In this document: piece by piece, positions 44,189 to 55,908 of the stretch | Layout of the letters: the number at the start of each line of letters is the position of its first letter | Position numbering within the stretch: position 1 is the first letter of the stretch | Assembly: GCA_037157565.1 (NCBI GenBank) | Contig: JAZHRO010000003.1 | Coordinates: 74,216,501 to 74,280,500 of the forward strand | Origin: Thalassia testudinum | Lineage: Eukaryota; Streptophyta; Magnoliopsida; Alismatales; Hydrocharitaceae | Length of the DNA: 64,000 nucleotides | Reading direction: 5' to 3' | Translations under genes and position numbers: made by a program | Notes under the pieces: model-generated | The model's input: only the letters and a program-made list of their open reading frames with translations | Database searches by the model: none | Told to the model about the DNA's origin: nothing

Positions 44189-46084
44189 CCTCTTGCACCA
44201 CCGTTGACAGGTGATCCTAGGCCTGTTGCAGATAAGCAACCAATGGTTTTCCCATCCAATCCATCTACTTCTATGGATCCAATGCAGATTCTTAATCCCG
44301 AGATCCCTTCCTTTTCTTGTCAGGAGGAGATGCTGCCTTTTGATGTTCATGAGGCACTCCTGAACCAGAACCTTAGCATGTTAGAGCAAACAAGACAAAT
44401 CAATTTATTAACAGCAGCCTTAAATAATCTACAAACTTTGCAAACCTGTTCTTCACCTCGACCTGAGGCGGGTTTTGAAAATCCTGATTTACCGATCAAT
44501 CATCCAAGGCCTCTACTTAGAGATTATTATAACCCATCTAATGCACAAGTAGAGCCTAATGTTAGGATTCCTATTAGGGAGAATGATCCAGAATTAAAGC
44601 AAACATTATAGGTTTAATCCCCCACTTTCACGGATTTGCATCCAAGGATCCATTTCAACACATTGAAGCTTAAAAATTTATCTCAAACTCTTGTTCCTCA
44701 AAATCAAAATAGGGAAATCCTACTAATGAAAATGTTCTCTTTTAGCCTTAAAGATAAAGCAGCTTATTGGTATAGAACTATAGCAAGACCAATTTCAACT
44801 CAGGCTAAACTCGAATCCGCATTTTTGAAGAAATTCTTTCCAATTGGTCGAACCAATGCTTTAAGGCGAGCTATTACTACTTTCAATCAAGATCAATGAG
44901 AACTAATTCATGAAGCGTGGGAACATTTTCATGAATTGCAAAGGAATTGCGCACATCATGACATCCCTCATTGGCAACTCATGCATATCTTTTATTATGG
45001 TTTACAAGAGGGCAGTTGCAATCTAATTGATGCCTCTTGTGGAGAGAATTTTGTAAATCGCGACGGAGAATCCACTTCAGAATTATTTGAAGGGATGGCG
45101 GATAACTCGATCAACAATGCATCAATGTCGCAATTTTTGCGGGGCATGAATACGAATCACCAAAATCCACATAAGGGCATTCAGAAGATCGGTAATCCGT
45201 CCAGTTCAAAGGATTTAGAGATTATTGCAAAAAAACTGGACAAAGTCGATATTGTAGCAAAGCATCTCGACAAGGTTAGAAACACAATGAAGAATCTTAC
45301 GCCTCTACATGCTATGAATCCCACGTATTTACCTATTTCATAAATTCCCGCGGGGAGGGAATTTGTGAATAATTTGGATTCTAGAGATCCATCTTCCTTG
45401 GGTTTTCTATCTACTCCTTCACCAACCCAAGGAGGGACCTTTGTCCTACAATCTTACCCACCCTTTTCCCCACCCTTAACAGTTGCAGAAAACACGCCAT
45501 ATCTTTTAGGTTTACATGCCATCTTGGAAAGTCTTCCAAGATCAAACCTTTATTCCAATACCTATAATCCTGAATGAAGAAGCCACCCAAATTTTTCTTC
45601 GGCTGATGCAAATCAAAGTCAAAGATTAAATTATCCAAATCAGAACCATTTTAACCCACCTCCATTGCCTCCTCAGCAGTCAAATTCAAGGCCTAGCCTG
45701 ATGAGTATGCAGAATTACTCTAAGTGTAATAGAGATACACAACTAGATCGGATTTTAAGAGCTATGTCAGAGAGTCTGCGACAAAATGCTAAAGCTCTCG
45801 CTGAGTTCCATAGGCAATGTAAGGTAGAATTGGCTGATTTACGAAATCAGATAACGCTTTTAGCTGAGTCTCGTCAGCCAGGTACTCTTCCATCTCAGCC
45901 AATTCCGAATCCTAGGAATCTGCCAAATCCTAGGCAAAATCAAGGCCAAGTCCACTTCATTAATCAGGCCTTTGATTCTAATCATAATCGAACCTTTGTA
46001 TTACCTGAAAATAACCCATCAAACCCGCATCAGCAACCTATTTTGTGCCAAAATAACTCACCTATTATTGAGAACCAAAACTAA
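44189..46084 (+). pseudogene. Element D gag, main part, broken
   Basis: The frame resumes right after the C insertion and reads to L-K-Q-T-L and a TAG near 44610. A frameshift follows, then the capsid domain at 44636-45343: L-L-M-K-M-F-S-F-S-L-K-D-K-A-A-Y-W-Y, F-L-K-K-F-F-P-I-G-R-T-N-A-L, N-C-A-H-H-D-I-P-H-W and M-A-D-N-S-I-N-N. A TGA interrupts it at about 44897. The C-terminal part (45665-46084) has L-A-E-S-R-Q-P-G-T-L-P-S-Q-P-I-P, matching the B gag-pol junction. The gene ends at 46082-46084 without entering protease. It resembles B gag throughout. Confidence 0.85.
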
Positions 46085-46490
46085 TTTTGCTGATCTTCTG
46101 AACTCGGTGGAAACATTTTTTTTGAATTGCATTAATCTTAAACGTTCTATATCTCAACCTAAATCAGATCTATTCTTCACATAAGATTCACTCTAATTCT
46201 TCTGAGATTTTCACGAGAATCTGATTCTAGGATCTGCAAGATCTATTCTAGGCAATTTCAGGACGAGTTTTGAATGGGTGGTTTAATCTATTTTCTATTT
46301 TTTTGATCTAATTCTTTCATAACTCTATTTACCATATACCAATTAATTTTAGGAGTTCTTTACTAGGGTTTATGCTTAGCTGAAGGCGTAAAACTTATCA
46401 CTTGTACATAACTGTTTCATGTTTTTATCCTTTTTGATTTTCTTATATACTTACTTTTAAAATTTCACTTCATATATTTTTCACCCTTTT

Positions 46491-46526
46491 TACAATGAGG
46501 ACATTGTAAAATTTTGACTTGGGGGG
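46491..46526 (+). promoter_or_regulatory. Second polypurine-like motif with upstream palindrome, element D
   Basis: TACAATGAGGACATTGTA (perfect 7-bp arms at the ends) is followed by AAATTTTGACTTGGGGGG. The terminal tract of D is CAAAACTTTGGCTTGGGGG at 48572, so the two resemble each other within this element too. Confidence 0.65.
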
Positions 46527-47586
46527 TGTTGAAGTGAAATTTTCACTTTAATTGTTGGTTTAAAAGTATAAAAACACATAAAAATCAAATATCAACGAAA
46601 TTTTAAAAAAATAAAAATTCTAAAAGTGCTAAAAATTTTAAAACTTGAAAATTTTCATAAAAATTTAAAACATTTTTTGAAAAAATCTTATATGCATAAA
46701 AATAAAAATATATAAATACAAAAATTTGAAAAGAAAATTCATAAAAATAATAAGAGGGGTTTATTCATTATTAATAAAGAAGAAAAGAGGAAGAATGTAT
46801 ATATATATTATAATTAAGAGCTTTAATTTTCTTTTAGGTCAGAAGTTTAAAATGTATATAGTATATATATAAGTATTTAAGAGCATTCAATTCTTAATTA
46901 GATTTTAATTTAAATATTTTCAAAAAGCACACTTTTGTTTTTAAGATTTTTAAAATAAGATTTTATTTGAATTAAGGAATTTTTTAAATCTTTTAAAGAT
47001 TTATTTTTCTATTCTTGCTTGAATTAAGAAATTAAGTCTGTTAAGATTTTAAACTTAAGTTTTTGAATTTAATTATAACTTTTTAATCAATTAGATTAAG
47101 TAATCTTTTGCTTTTTTGAAAATTTGATTTTATCATAAAGTTAAGTAAAAAGTCAGATATTCAGAGTTAATTAGATAGAGAGTTGGTAGAATTTTAGCTT
47201 ACAAAACTTACAAGCTAGAGATAAATAACTAGACTTGGTAAATTTTGTCTTGACAGATCTTATAGGAGGAAACTAAAAATTTAAAGAACCTAAGAGTAAA
47301 GGGTATTGTTGTCCAAGCTCTTGTTTGAGAGCTAAGTAACCTAAATATCTAAAATTCACTCACATAGAATTTTCTTGTTGACATCTGAGACCACGAAAAC
47401 ACAAAGGTTAAGAGATCAATTCTGAATCCTCTTTAGTCCAAGGATTTCCGCGAGGTAGTTCTTGAAAGGGTAAAGGATGTGCCACTCACCTAGAAAAAGG
47501 ATTTGGAGAATAATGTTAGTTAGGAAAATGAGAACGGAGGAAAAGAAAAGAAAAAGAAAAAGTAAATAAAACACCCTGCAGTTAAG

Positions 47587-47710
47587 TGCCTCGCTACAAA
47601 TGGGTACTTATGCAGTTTTCCATAAATAAATAAAAGCATCTCGTTACAAATCGATGCTACCCTTCCTTCCATCAAAAATAAAAGAACACCTCACTACAAA
47701 TGGGTGTTGT
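47587..47710 (+). repeat. Tandem repeats in D 3' UTR
   Basis: Three units of about 49-50 bp start near 47587, 47636 and 47686. Each begins with CCTCGCTACAAATGGGT or a variant and ends in a run of AAATAAAA. Confidence 0.65.
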
Positions 47711-48570
47711 AACCTATAGAAAAAAAGAAAAAAAATATATGGAGAAAAAATTATTAGGAATAAGAGACCCAGTGGTCCACCAGGGAGATATACACAAAAT
47801 GTTTCGACCTCGGGAAAGAAAACTGGTGGGGAGAAAGCAACCAAACCTGAGTAAGGCCAAGCCAAAGGATTGAATTGGAATAATTGGGATTGGAAAGTGA
47901 TGCTTTAAGATCGGGATTTTTGCAACTTCGGATGTCTTTAGGACAATTCTCTTCACTAAGCATAGATGTTTTAAAATCATAGCTATTGAACCTTGGTATT
48001 GGGCAGTGAAGCCTAAGAAATTGGATTTTGAAGATTTTAGGTTGTGACCAAAAGGAGAAAATTGATACAATCCTAGGTCTAGAAGTTAATCTTTAGTGCT
48101 GTAGGCTAGTAAATTAGAGTTTTACTACTCTAAGTTTGATTAATAATGAGTATCTAGTTAATTTGCTTAAACTTATATTGATAAAAATCGAATATCATCA
48201 ACAAAGGATTAACTTAAATTTATTTCAGTTTTTGAGTTAAAATTTAATTCTCAAACCTTAAGTTTTGTTTTTCTTAAAACACTTTGTATTCTAATTTGAG
48301 TTAAGATTAGTTACAAAGATTAAGAGATTTTTGAAGAATTCTAATTCAAAATAAAATTCTTTTCTACAAATTGTTTTAAGTGTGTTTTGAAAATGTTATA
48401 AGTATAAGTCTAAGTAAGAAAATTTTTACACATGCTCTAAACATTAATCATTTATATTAAACTTAGAAAATTTCTGACCTAAGCTTTCCTCTACATAGTT
48501 ACTATTTACAATAATTTAAACCCAAGTGCTTTAAATCATCATAGTCATACTTTATTTTTTCTAGGGAGTA

Positions 48571-48592
48571 GCAAAACTTTGGCTTGGGGGCA
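48571..48592 (+). promoter_or_regulatory. Polypurine tract of element D
   Basis: GCAAAACTTTGGCTTGGGGG followed by CA directly precedes the 3' LTR start TGCTGAGACACTCATC. Confidence 0.75.
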
Positions 48593-51500
48593 TGCTGAGA
48601 CACTCATCATGATCTCTAATTACCTCTAATTAACTAGTTTTCCTAGTTAATTAGCTAGGGTTATGAATATATAAGGGTTAATTATAGAATAAGGGATATT
48701 TAGTTAAGGACCTTAAAATAAGTTAAAAATGACATTTTATCATTCAATTAACATTATTAATAATTTAGATAATAATTGGACTCGAAATCCTATTAATCAT
48801 TTTTTTTAATTAATAAGATAGGTAACTTAAATATAATGTATACTTAAGTATGTAATAACTTAAGTGATTTTACTTAATTTAATAAATTAATATAAAAATG
48901 TCAAAAATGTAAATTCAAGGTCTAAACATAATAATTACCTTTTGTACTAACATATATAAAAAGTTGAAAAAGATTTAAATTAGAATAAACCTTCAAAACC
49001 TAGGTTTACATTTAGTCCTTAATATTCACTACAGTCGAGTCCTTATTTCTCACACAAGTCCTTAAGTTTTATTACTTCTAAGTCCCTCTTCGTCTTCTTC
49101 TTCTTCTCTAGTTGAACGAACAGTTGGCGGCAAAGAGTCACCCCACCGCACGATCACCGCCCTGCTGACATCATTCTTCTTTGCCCAAGCTTTTGGAGCT
49201 TGCGCTCACCACCTACACTTCATCCATCGGTCTGGATTAACTAAGAATCCTATTTTTCAGTGGGAGATAACCCGTCGTCAGAGACTACGACGGAGGTTAA
49301 GCTTCTTGAGCTCATTCTTCGGCCAGACCCTGCCACACTCTTCACTGCAAATTGCTATAAATACCCCCTTACACCTCTGATTTTAGGCAAGTTGGCTCCC
49401 TTCCCTCTTCTAACACTGCAGCCGACCCAATAGTCTATTCATCCAAACCTCCGGCGATTCCCCATTCCATCTTCTGACTTCCTCCATCCATCTTAAGTAG
49501 CCGAGGAGATTTGTCGTGGTCTTCCGCACCTCTGGCAAAGACGCCGACCTAAGGATTCCTCTGCTCCACCTCAAATTCACCCACCGGAGATCTTTCTCCT
49601 ATCCTCTGATTTCGTCGTCTGCCATGTGACTTCAGCAGAACCCTATTGACCCCTTCATCTAGGTAATAAAAGACTACGAGTAAAAGTAGGAGTAGGCTAG
49701 CTTAGTTAGTTAGTTTAGTTAGATAGGTTAGAGTAATTTCAGATTTTAGTTTCATCTCCTCCGACTCCGATGAGTTATTTGAGCTCGCCAGAGCTTTAAT
49801 TTTGTCTTTTAATTCACTGTACACCTTCCTATATCTTCCATGTTCACTTCTAATTCACTTAATCGTTTAATTAAATCACCTAAATGCCTAATTCAAATCT
49901 TACCTACACCGACTACTGACACTGTCTATGGTGACAGTAATCGGCCTAATTCCACCTTCCTGGGGTTCTTACATCACCTATCACCACTGATGGACCCTAA
50001 TCGACATTATATTACCTATTATTATCTTCTATAGTTAAATGCCTAAATCTTAATTTAGCTCCTGAGCTCACTGTCCAAGGCAGCTCAGGAATAGTTCAAA
50101 CTATAAATTAAATACATATTTATGAATAATAACATCTGTTGACTTGATTTAACCTATCAATTGAGTAGTTAAATCAAGACCTAAGCTTTAACCACTAAAA
50201 TCTTTAAGGAAACAAACTGTCAAATCTTACATTTTAATGAGCAAATGAGGAATTTAATGTGATAAAGAGGTTCCTTGTAACCTCAGGATCATTTCTGGAT
50301 CAAAAATAGTTAGTTTTATTAATTTGTACATACAACTCTACATTTTCTGGACTCACCGGAGCTCTGGCAAGCTTCGGCGAGCCAAAGTTGTGTTGTAGCC
50401 TCTAGAACTTGCTAAGTGGCTCCAGAATAGTTTTATAAGGATTACTAACTACTTTAAAGTTATTTGTTTGAGGTTTTAACCATTGGAGCGATAGATTTGA
50501 ACTTCTTCCCCAACTTCGGCGAGTTGGAGAAGTCTATTAGGAAGGATTTGAGAAACATTTAATGAGCTCAGAAGCTTCAGTGTGATGCACTGAAGCTATT
50601 TTAACCCTCAAAACACTGTAACAAAGTCTGATAAATTTTGTCGAACACACACTTATTTTAGTTTAGGTGGCGAGCCTGAAACCCTAGAAATTAAGGACAG
50701 AACACAAATCTAAAGATCTGAATAAGTTCCAGATGATGAGAAGACTCTGATTGAGGCATTAATTTCCTAGGAGGAAGCTTAGAACAGAAAGTTAATTTTT
50801 GAGCTTCCATAGTCAAACCTGTGTCTGATAATGGAGTTATGAGCTTGAATTGAGGAATTGCGATGTGAAGACTGTTTCTAGGATCTTATTTGATGATTTG
50901 AAATTAATTAGAGTAAGATCAGATGATGTAATTAGTGAAGATTTAGTTTCTGCCAATTTGGGTTACTTTCAAACCCAAACCAACAGGAGTACTGTTCTGA
51001 TGAAATTCAAACTTAAAACCTGCCCAGATTGATTTGTTATAACCCTTAGAATTAATCTAAATAGATTAGGAACACTTTTATGTGTCTGTTGCACTTATTG
51101 AAATCTAAAAATCAATCTTTGAAGCTTTCTTGGAAGAGAAAAGCTTCTCTACGGGTTCTGAAGGTCTTTAGAGTTTAAAATCTATCCTAACGGAAGTGAA
51201 ATTGCTTATATAACAAATACAGACTTTTTAATAGATGAGAGAAGTCCATTTAAGGACTCTCCCAATTTAAAACACTTTCCAGGCTTTTAAAAAAACTTGT
51301 AGAAACCCTTGATTTCATCTCTTAAATTGAAGAGCCAAACATCATTAAAACATTAAATTGAACCTAAAATTATGTAGATTACCCTTAGAATTTTCCAACA
51401 AACTTGAAATCATTCAATTTGGAGCTCTGGGTAGAAAGTTATGAATGTTTAAATTCGGGTCTGGAAGGGGTAGGTTTGTCCCACCTCGGATATTCACGAG

Positions 51501-52639
51501 CACGCGCCTGGGGATAAAACCAATTTGTTCCCCTGGCTATGCAGTCGTCAGCGCTCGGCGCATCGGTTCCGATTCCTTCTGATCTGATCTGAGCATTGTG
51601 TGTTCTGCGTGTGCGAGCTTATGCCTGTAAGTGTGCACCCTTGAGGGCATGCGAAAGTGATTATGCCCAGGCAGGGTGAGTGTGGCCTAGGAGGCTAGGT
51701 TGAGCCGATGCGGCTCGAGACTGTGAACCGATTAACAAATGAACCGAAACGAACCTAACTGAGATTAGGCAAGGACCGAGTAGGGTCTGGTCCCACCCTG
51801 GTCTCAGTGTGTTGTGTATCCTCGAGAGGACCTCGCCACAAATAAAAACACTTTTGGTTAAAAAAGTAAAAAAAAAACCCCCGTTCAGCTAGAAGCTTAA
51901 GGAAAAGATAAGCCGCTGAAGGATGCTAAGTGCTAGAGAAGAAGGCACAAGCACTAAGAAGTGTTAATGAAAAAGGCTAAGGAACAAAGGAGAAAAACTA
52001 AGGGAAGAAAAGAAGGCAGGAGAAGATTAAAGAGAAAAAGGAAGAGGAGAAGGAGGATAAGAAGGCAGGAACAACACAAGTAAGGTAAGAAGAAAGAGAG
52101 CTCAAGAGAAGAAAATAAAAGAGAGAAAGAAGAGAAGAAAGAAGAAGATTAGAGGCTGAAGAGAGATGAAAATAAATGAATTTTCTCTTGCATAAATACT
52201 TTTTGTTCTTAATTGTAAAAGGCATGCTTTAATTGGATAACTTTTTAATTGCCTTAATTTCTTAGAATGAAATAAAATTGAGAAAAACTAGCATGTTTAC
52301 TTGTTAATAAAGTACAACATTTTGAGTAAATTTGTTTGCATATGGAATTTTGTATATCCTTTATGGTTTAAATATTTTGACAAAATTCATATTTTGAAAA
52401 TCGAATAAATTTTACCTCATAAACTTAAAGAGGTAAAAGAAAATTGGTGAATTTGGAGAAAATTATTATGCCTCACAGTGAATGACCTAGACTCAACCAG
52501 TAAAAATTTCTAAAATGTTAGGTTATTTCGACCCTATACTACACAACCGACACAACTTCGAGTTAACCTAAGTGATTTCCTCTACTCTTAATTAAGTGAA
52601 ATTAACTTAATAACTGAGTTGAGTGGAACCTAGGCACCA
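48593..52639 (+). repeat. Element D 3' LTR (full length)
   Basis: The LTR is about 4.05 kb, from TGCTGAGACAC to CACCA. A TATA box TATAAATA is at 49356-49363 with a GC-richer transcribed part after it. The right half matches 1-2032, and part of it recurs at 53626-54795. It is followed not by a target duplication but by another copy of the primer site and leader, so this LTR is shared with a second D-type internal region. Confidence 0.85.
49356..49363 (+). promoter_or_regulatory. TATA box of element D 3' LTR
   Basis: The sequence is TTGCTATAAATACCCCC. It stands about 760 bp into the LTR, the usual U3 end position for these elements. Confidence 0.65.
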
Positions 52640-53625
52640 TTTTAATTGTGCCGTTGTGGGGGAGGAAATATTTTGATTCACTAAAATTTAAAAGGATTAA
52701 TTGTTTAATTAGGAGGTATTTTTGTAAATATTTTTTCTTTTACTAACTTTAGTTCTAATTAGTGTTTTGTTTTGTTTTTGTTTTGTTTTATTTTCTATCT
52801 TCTTTTCAGGTTTACCTCTGCGGGTAATCTCTAGAGGAGGCGGGAATCCATTTTACTGTTTTCGTTTTTGTAAGTATTTCTTAATCTTTTGTTTTGTTGC
52901 ATTTAAACATAAAAAATATATACAAAAATACATCTTTTCTGACTAGCTGCAACATAACATAGGCATACACTCTTAGGAGTGCATATTTCTTGCTAGTATT
53001 CAGAGTGATCTGACTCGGGAAATTTTTAAACTGTTTTTCTCACATCAGCGGGAGAACACGAGAAAACCCGCGTAGATCCTTGTCTTTGAGAATTAAAAAA
53101 GACTACATACTTTTGTTTGAAAAGATATAAAAAGCAGTCATTGTAGTTTAATTGATATATTTTTGAAAAAGATCAACTAAAAAGAGGAAGTAAAATTGGT
53201 GACTTAAATCTGTTTGCAGAATGCATGCTGGTTTTTATATCGATGTCGTCTGTTGCATGCTATCACACACACAGCGTGATCACTAGAGTCACACGAGTCT
53301 ATTTTTCTTTCTCTCCTCATTGCACCTCTTAGGGCTTTGGCTAAAGATCAAGAAGTCTGTCTGACTACTAGAGCCCCTGGGAGCCAGTAGTGAGCGGTCT
53401 TGATCCTAGACCTTAAACCTTTGAGCATTAAGGTACGCACCTGCGTAGTCACGAATTAGGATGTGTATTTTGATACTGTTACTCTATTTGTTTGCATCAA
53501 ATTATTTTGCGTACTTTAGGAATTTCTTCTTTCCTTTGAAAGAAGACCAAAACCCATGTCTTTTGCGCTGTTTTGCTGGTTTTTTGTGCTGGTATTTTTG
53601 TATCGGTGGTGTGCATGTGACTTTG
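52640..53625 (+). other. Second D-type primer-site region and leader
   Basis: The sequence corresponds to 2033-3015 of D, including a degenerate primer site at about 52646-52663 (TTGTGCCGTTGTGGGGGA). It stops at 53625 with GTGTGCATGTGA, just short of where D has its gag start, and jumps back into LTR sequence. Confidence 0.78.
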
Positions 53626-54795
53626 GAAGGGGTAGGTTTCTCCCACCTCGGATATTCATGAGCGCGTGCCTGGGGATAAAACAAATTTGTTCCCTTGGCT
53701 ATGCAATCGTCAGCGCTCGGCGCACTGCTTCCGATTCCTTCTGATCTGATCTGAGCATTGTGTGTTCTGTATGTGCGGGATTATGCCTGCGGGCGTGTGC
53801 CCTTGGGGGCATGTGAAAGTGATTATTCCCTGGGAGGGCAAGTGTGGCCTGGGAGGCTAAGTTGAGCCGATGAGGCTCGAGACTATAAACCGATTAACAA
53901 ATGAACCAAAATGAACCTAACTGAGATTAGGCGGGGACCGAGTATGGTCTGGTCCGACCTTGGTCTTAGGGTGCTATGTATCCTCGAGAGGACCTTGCCG
54001 CAAATAAAGAAACTTTTGGTTAGAAAAGTAAAAACAAAACCTGATTCAGCTAGAATCTTAAGGAAAAGAGAAGCCGCTGAAGGATGCTAAGTGCTAGAGA
54101 AGAAGGCACAGGCACTACGAAGTGTTGAGGAAAAGACTAAGGAACAAAGGAGAAAAACTAAGGGAAGAAAAGAAGGCACGAGAAGATTAAAAGGAAAAAG
54201 GAAGAAGAGAAGGAGGATAAGAAGGCAAGAACAATGCAAGAAAGGTTAGAAGAAAGAGAGCTCAAGAGAAGAAAATAAAAGAGAGAAAGAAGAAAAGAAA
54301 GAAGATTAGAGGCTGAAGAGAGATGAAAATAAATGAATTTTCTCCTGCATTATTACTTTTTGTTCTTAATTGTAAATGGCATGCTTTAATTGGATAGCTT
54401 TTTAATTACCTTAATTTATTAGAATGAAATAAAATTAAAGAAAACTAGCATGTTTACTTATTAATAAATTACAACATTTTGAGTAAATATGTTTGCATAT
54501 GGAATTTTGTATATCCTTTATGGTTTAAATATTTTGAGAAAATTCATGTTTTGAAAATCAAATTAGTTTTACCTCCAAAACATAAAGGGATAATAGAAAA
54601 TTGGTGAATTTGGAGAAAATTATTATGCATCCCAGTAAATGACCTGGACTCAACCAGTAAAAATTTCTAAAATGTTAGGTTAATTCGACCCTATACTACA
54701 CGATCGACACAACTTCGAGTTAGCCTAAGTAATTTCTTCTACTCTTAATTAAGTGAAATTAACTTAATTACTGCGTTGAGTGGAACCCACTCACC
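53626..54795 (+). repeat. Partial D-type LTR
   Basis: This piece corresponds to about 51463-52639 of the D 3' LTR (starts CTTTGGAAGGGGTAGG, ends CTCACCA). The U3 and promoter part is missing, so it is a recombination or deletion fragment. Confidence 0.8.
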
Positions 54796-55553
54796 ATTCT
54801 TTTAGCACCGTTGCCGGGAGGAAATATTTTGATTCACTAAAATTTAAAAGGATTAATTGTTTAATTAGGACGTATTTTTGTAAATATTTTTGTTTTTACC
54901 AACTTTAGTTCTAATTAGTGTTTTGTTTTTTTTTGTTTTGTTTTATTTTCTATCTTCTTTTCAGGTTTACCTCGTGGGTAATCTCAGGAGAAGGCGGGAA
55001 TCTGTTTTACTATTTTTGTTTTTGTAAGTATTTCTCAATCTTTTGTTTTGTTGCATTTAAAAATAAAAATAAAAAAAATAAAAATACAACTTTTCTGACT
55101 AGCAGTAGCATAACATAGGCATACACTCTTAGGAGTACATATTTCCTGCTAGTATTAAGAGTGATCTGACTCAGGAAATTTTTAAACTGTTCTTCTCGCA
55201 TCAGCGGGAAAACACGTGAAAGCCTGCGCAGATTCCTATCGTTGAGAATTAAAAAAGACTACATATTTTTGTTTGAAAAGATATAAAAAGTAGTCATTGT
55301 AGTTTAATTGATATATTTTTGAAAAAGATCAAGTAAAAAGACGAAGTAAAATTAGTGACTTAAATCGGTTTGCAGAATGCATGCAGCTTTTATATCGATA
55401 TCTTCTGTTGCATGCTATCGTGCACACAGCATGATCACTAGTCACACGAGTCTATTTTTCTATCTCTCCTCATTGCACCTCTTATGGCTTTTGCCGAAGA
55501 TCAACAAGTCTGCCTCACTACTAAGGCACCTTGGAGCCAGTAGTGAGCGGTCT
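54796..55553 (+). other. Third D-type leader with tRNA-Asp primer site
   Basis: The primer site at 54801-54819 reads TTTAGCACCGTTGCCGGGA, the best preserved of the three D-type copies. The leader matches 2050-2790 and breaks off at 55553 after GTAGTGAGCGGTCTC, where unrelated sequence begins. Confidence 0.78.
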
Positions 55554-55796
55554 CTCCCTTTTCATTTTCCGTTTATTATTCCCAAACCTCCATGGGTAGC
55601 CAACACGGTTATTCACTTTCATATCTTCTGGCGAGCATTTGGTATTACGTTGCATCATCAGCTCACCAACATCCATGGCTACCTGTTTTCTAGGCCTACA
55701 CTGTTACGCATATTTTTAGGGCCTAACTTTGTCTGTTTGGAACCATACTTATAGGTTCCTTCTAAGTCTGGCTGCTGACAGAAAATGCAGCGCTTG

Positions 55797-55812
55797 TTGG
55801 GAGGCAACCTAG
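55797..55812 (+). ncRNA. Conserved stem-loop, element E
   Basis: The sequence TTGGG-AGGCAA-CCTAG follows CAGCGCTTG. The loop is the same as in A while the stem bases differ; two of the five pairs are G-U type. Confidence 0.5.
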
Positions 55813-55870
55813 TGGTCAGAATAACACCGTTGTCAGGTGATGCTTTTCCTTTCTCCTCCTGTTTTAATTT

Positions 55871-55908
55871 TACAATGTGGACATTGTAGGATTTAGGCAT
55901 ATGGGGGT
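55871..55908 (+). promoter_or_regulatory. Second polypurine-like motif with palindrome, element E
   Basis: TACAATGTGGACATTGTA is followed by GGATTTAGGCATATGGGGGT. The layout is the same as in A, B and D. Confidence 0.6.

Larger units (their letters stand above)
46085..48569 (+). other. Element D 3' untranslated region
   Basis: About 2.5 kb, AT-rich and without a credible gene. A post-coding block GCTGAAGGCGTAAAAC is at about 46379, in the place where A has its ORF stop, but the stem-loop itself is gone. TACAATGAGGACATTGTA plus a G-run is at 46491-46526. Three short tandem units are at 47587-47710. Confidence 0.7.
1..52639 (+). mobile_element. Element D: Athila-like LTR retrotransposon with gag only, split by array C
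   Basis: The element runs from before the window start to the end of its 3' LTR. The sequence at 1-2032 matches 50607-52639 inside the right LTR, so about 2.0 kb of the left LTR is outside the window. Order: partial 5' LTR, decayed tRNA-Asp primer site, leader, gag start (3038-3064), array C (3065-44183), rest of gag (44189-46084), 3' UTR, polypurine tract, 3' LTR (48593-52639). No protease, RT or integrase is seen between the gag stop and the post-coding block at about 46376, a gap of only 290 bp. This fits the gag-only non-autonomous elements known in plants (TR-GAG type). The gag and the polypurine tract resemble those of B, which supports the Athila assignment. Confidence 0.85.

Noticed and set aside
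47587..47710. Spaced repeats resembling a CRISPR array
   Set aside because: Units are imperfect, directly tandem and in a plant retroelement 3' UTR; no cas genes and no bacterial context.
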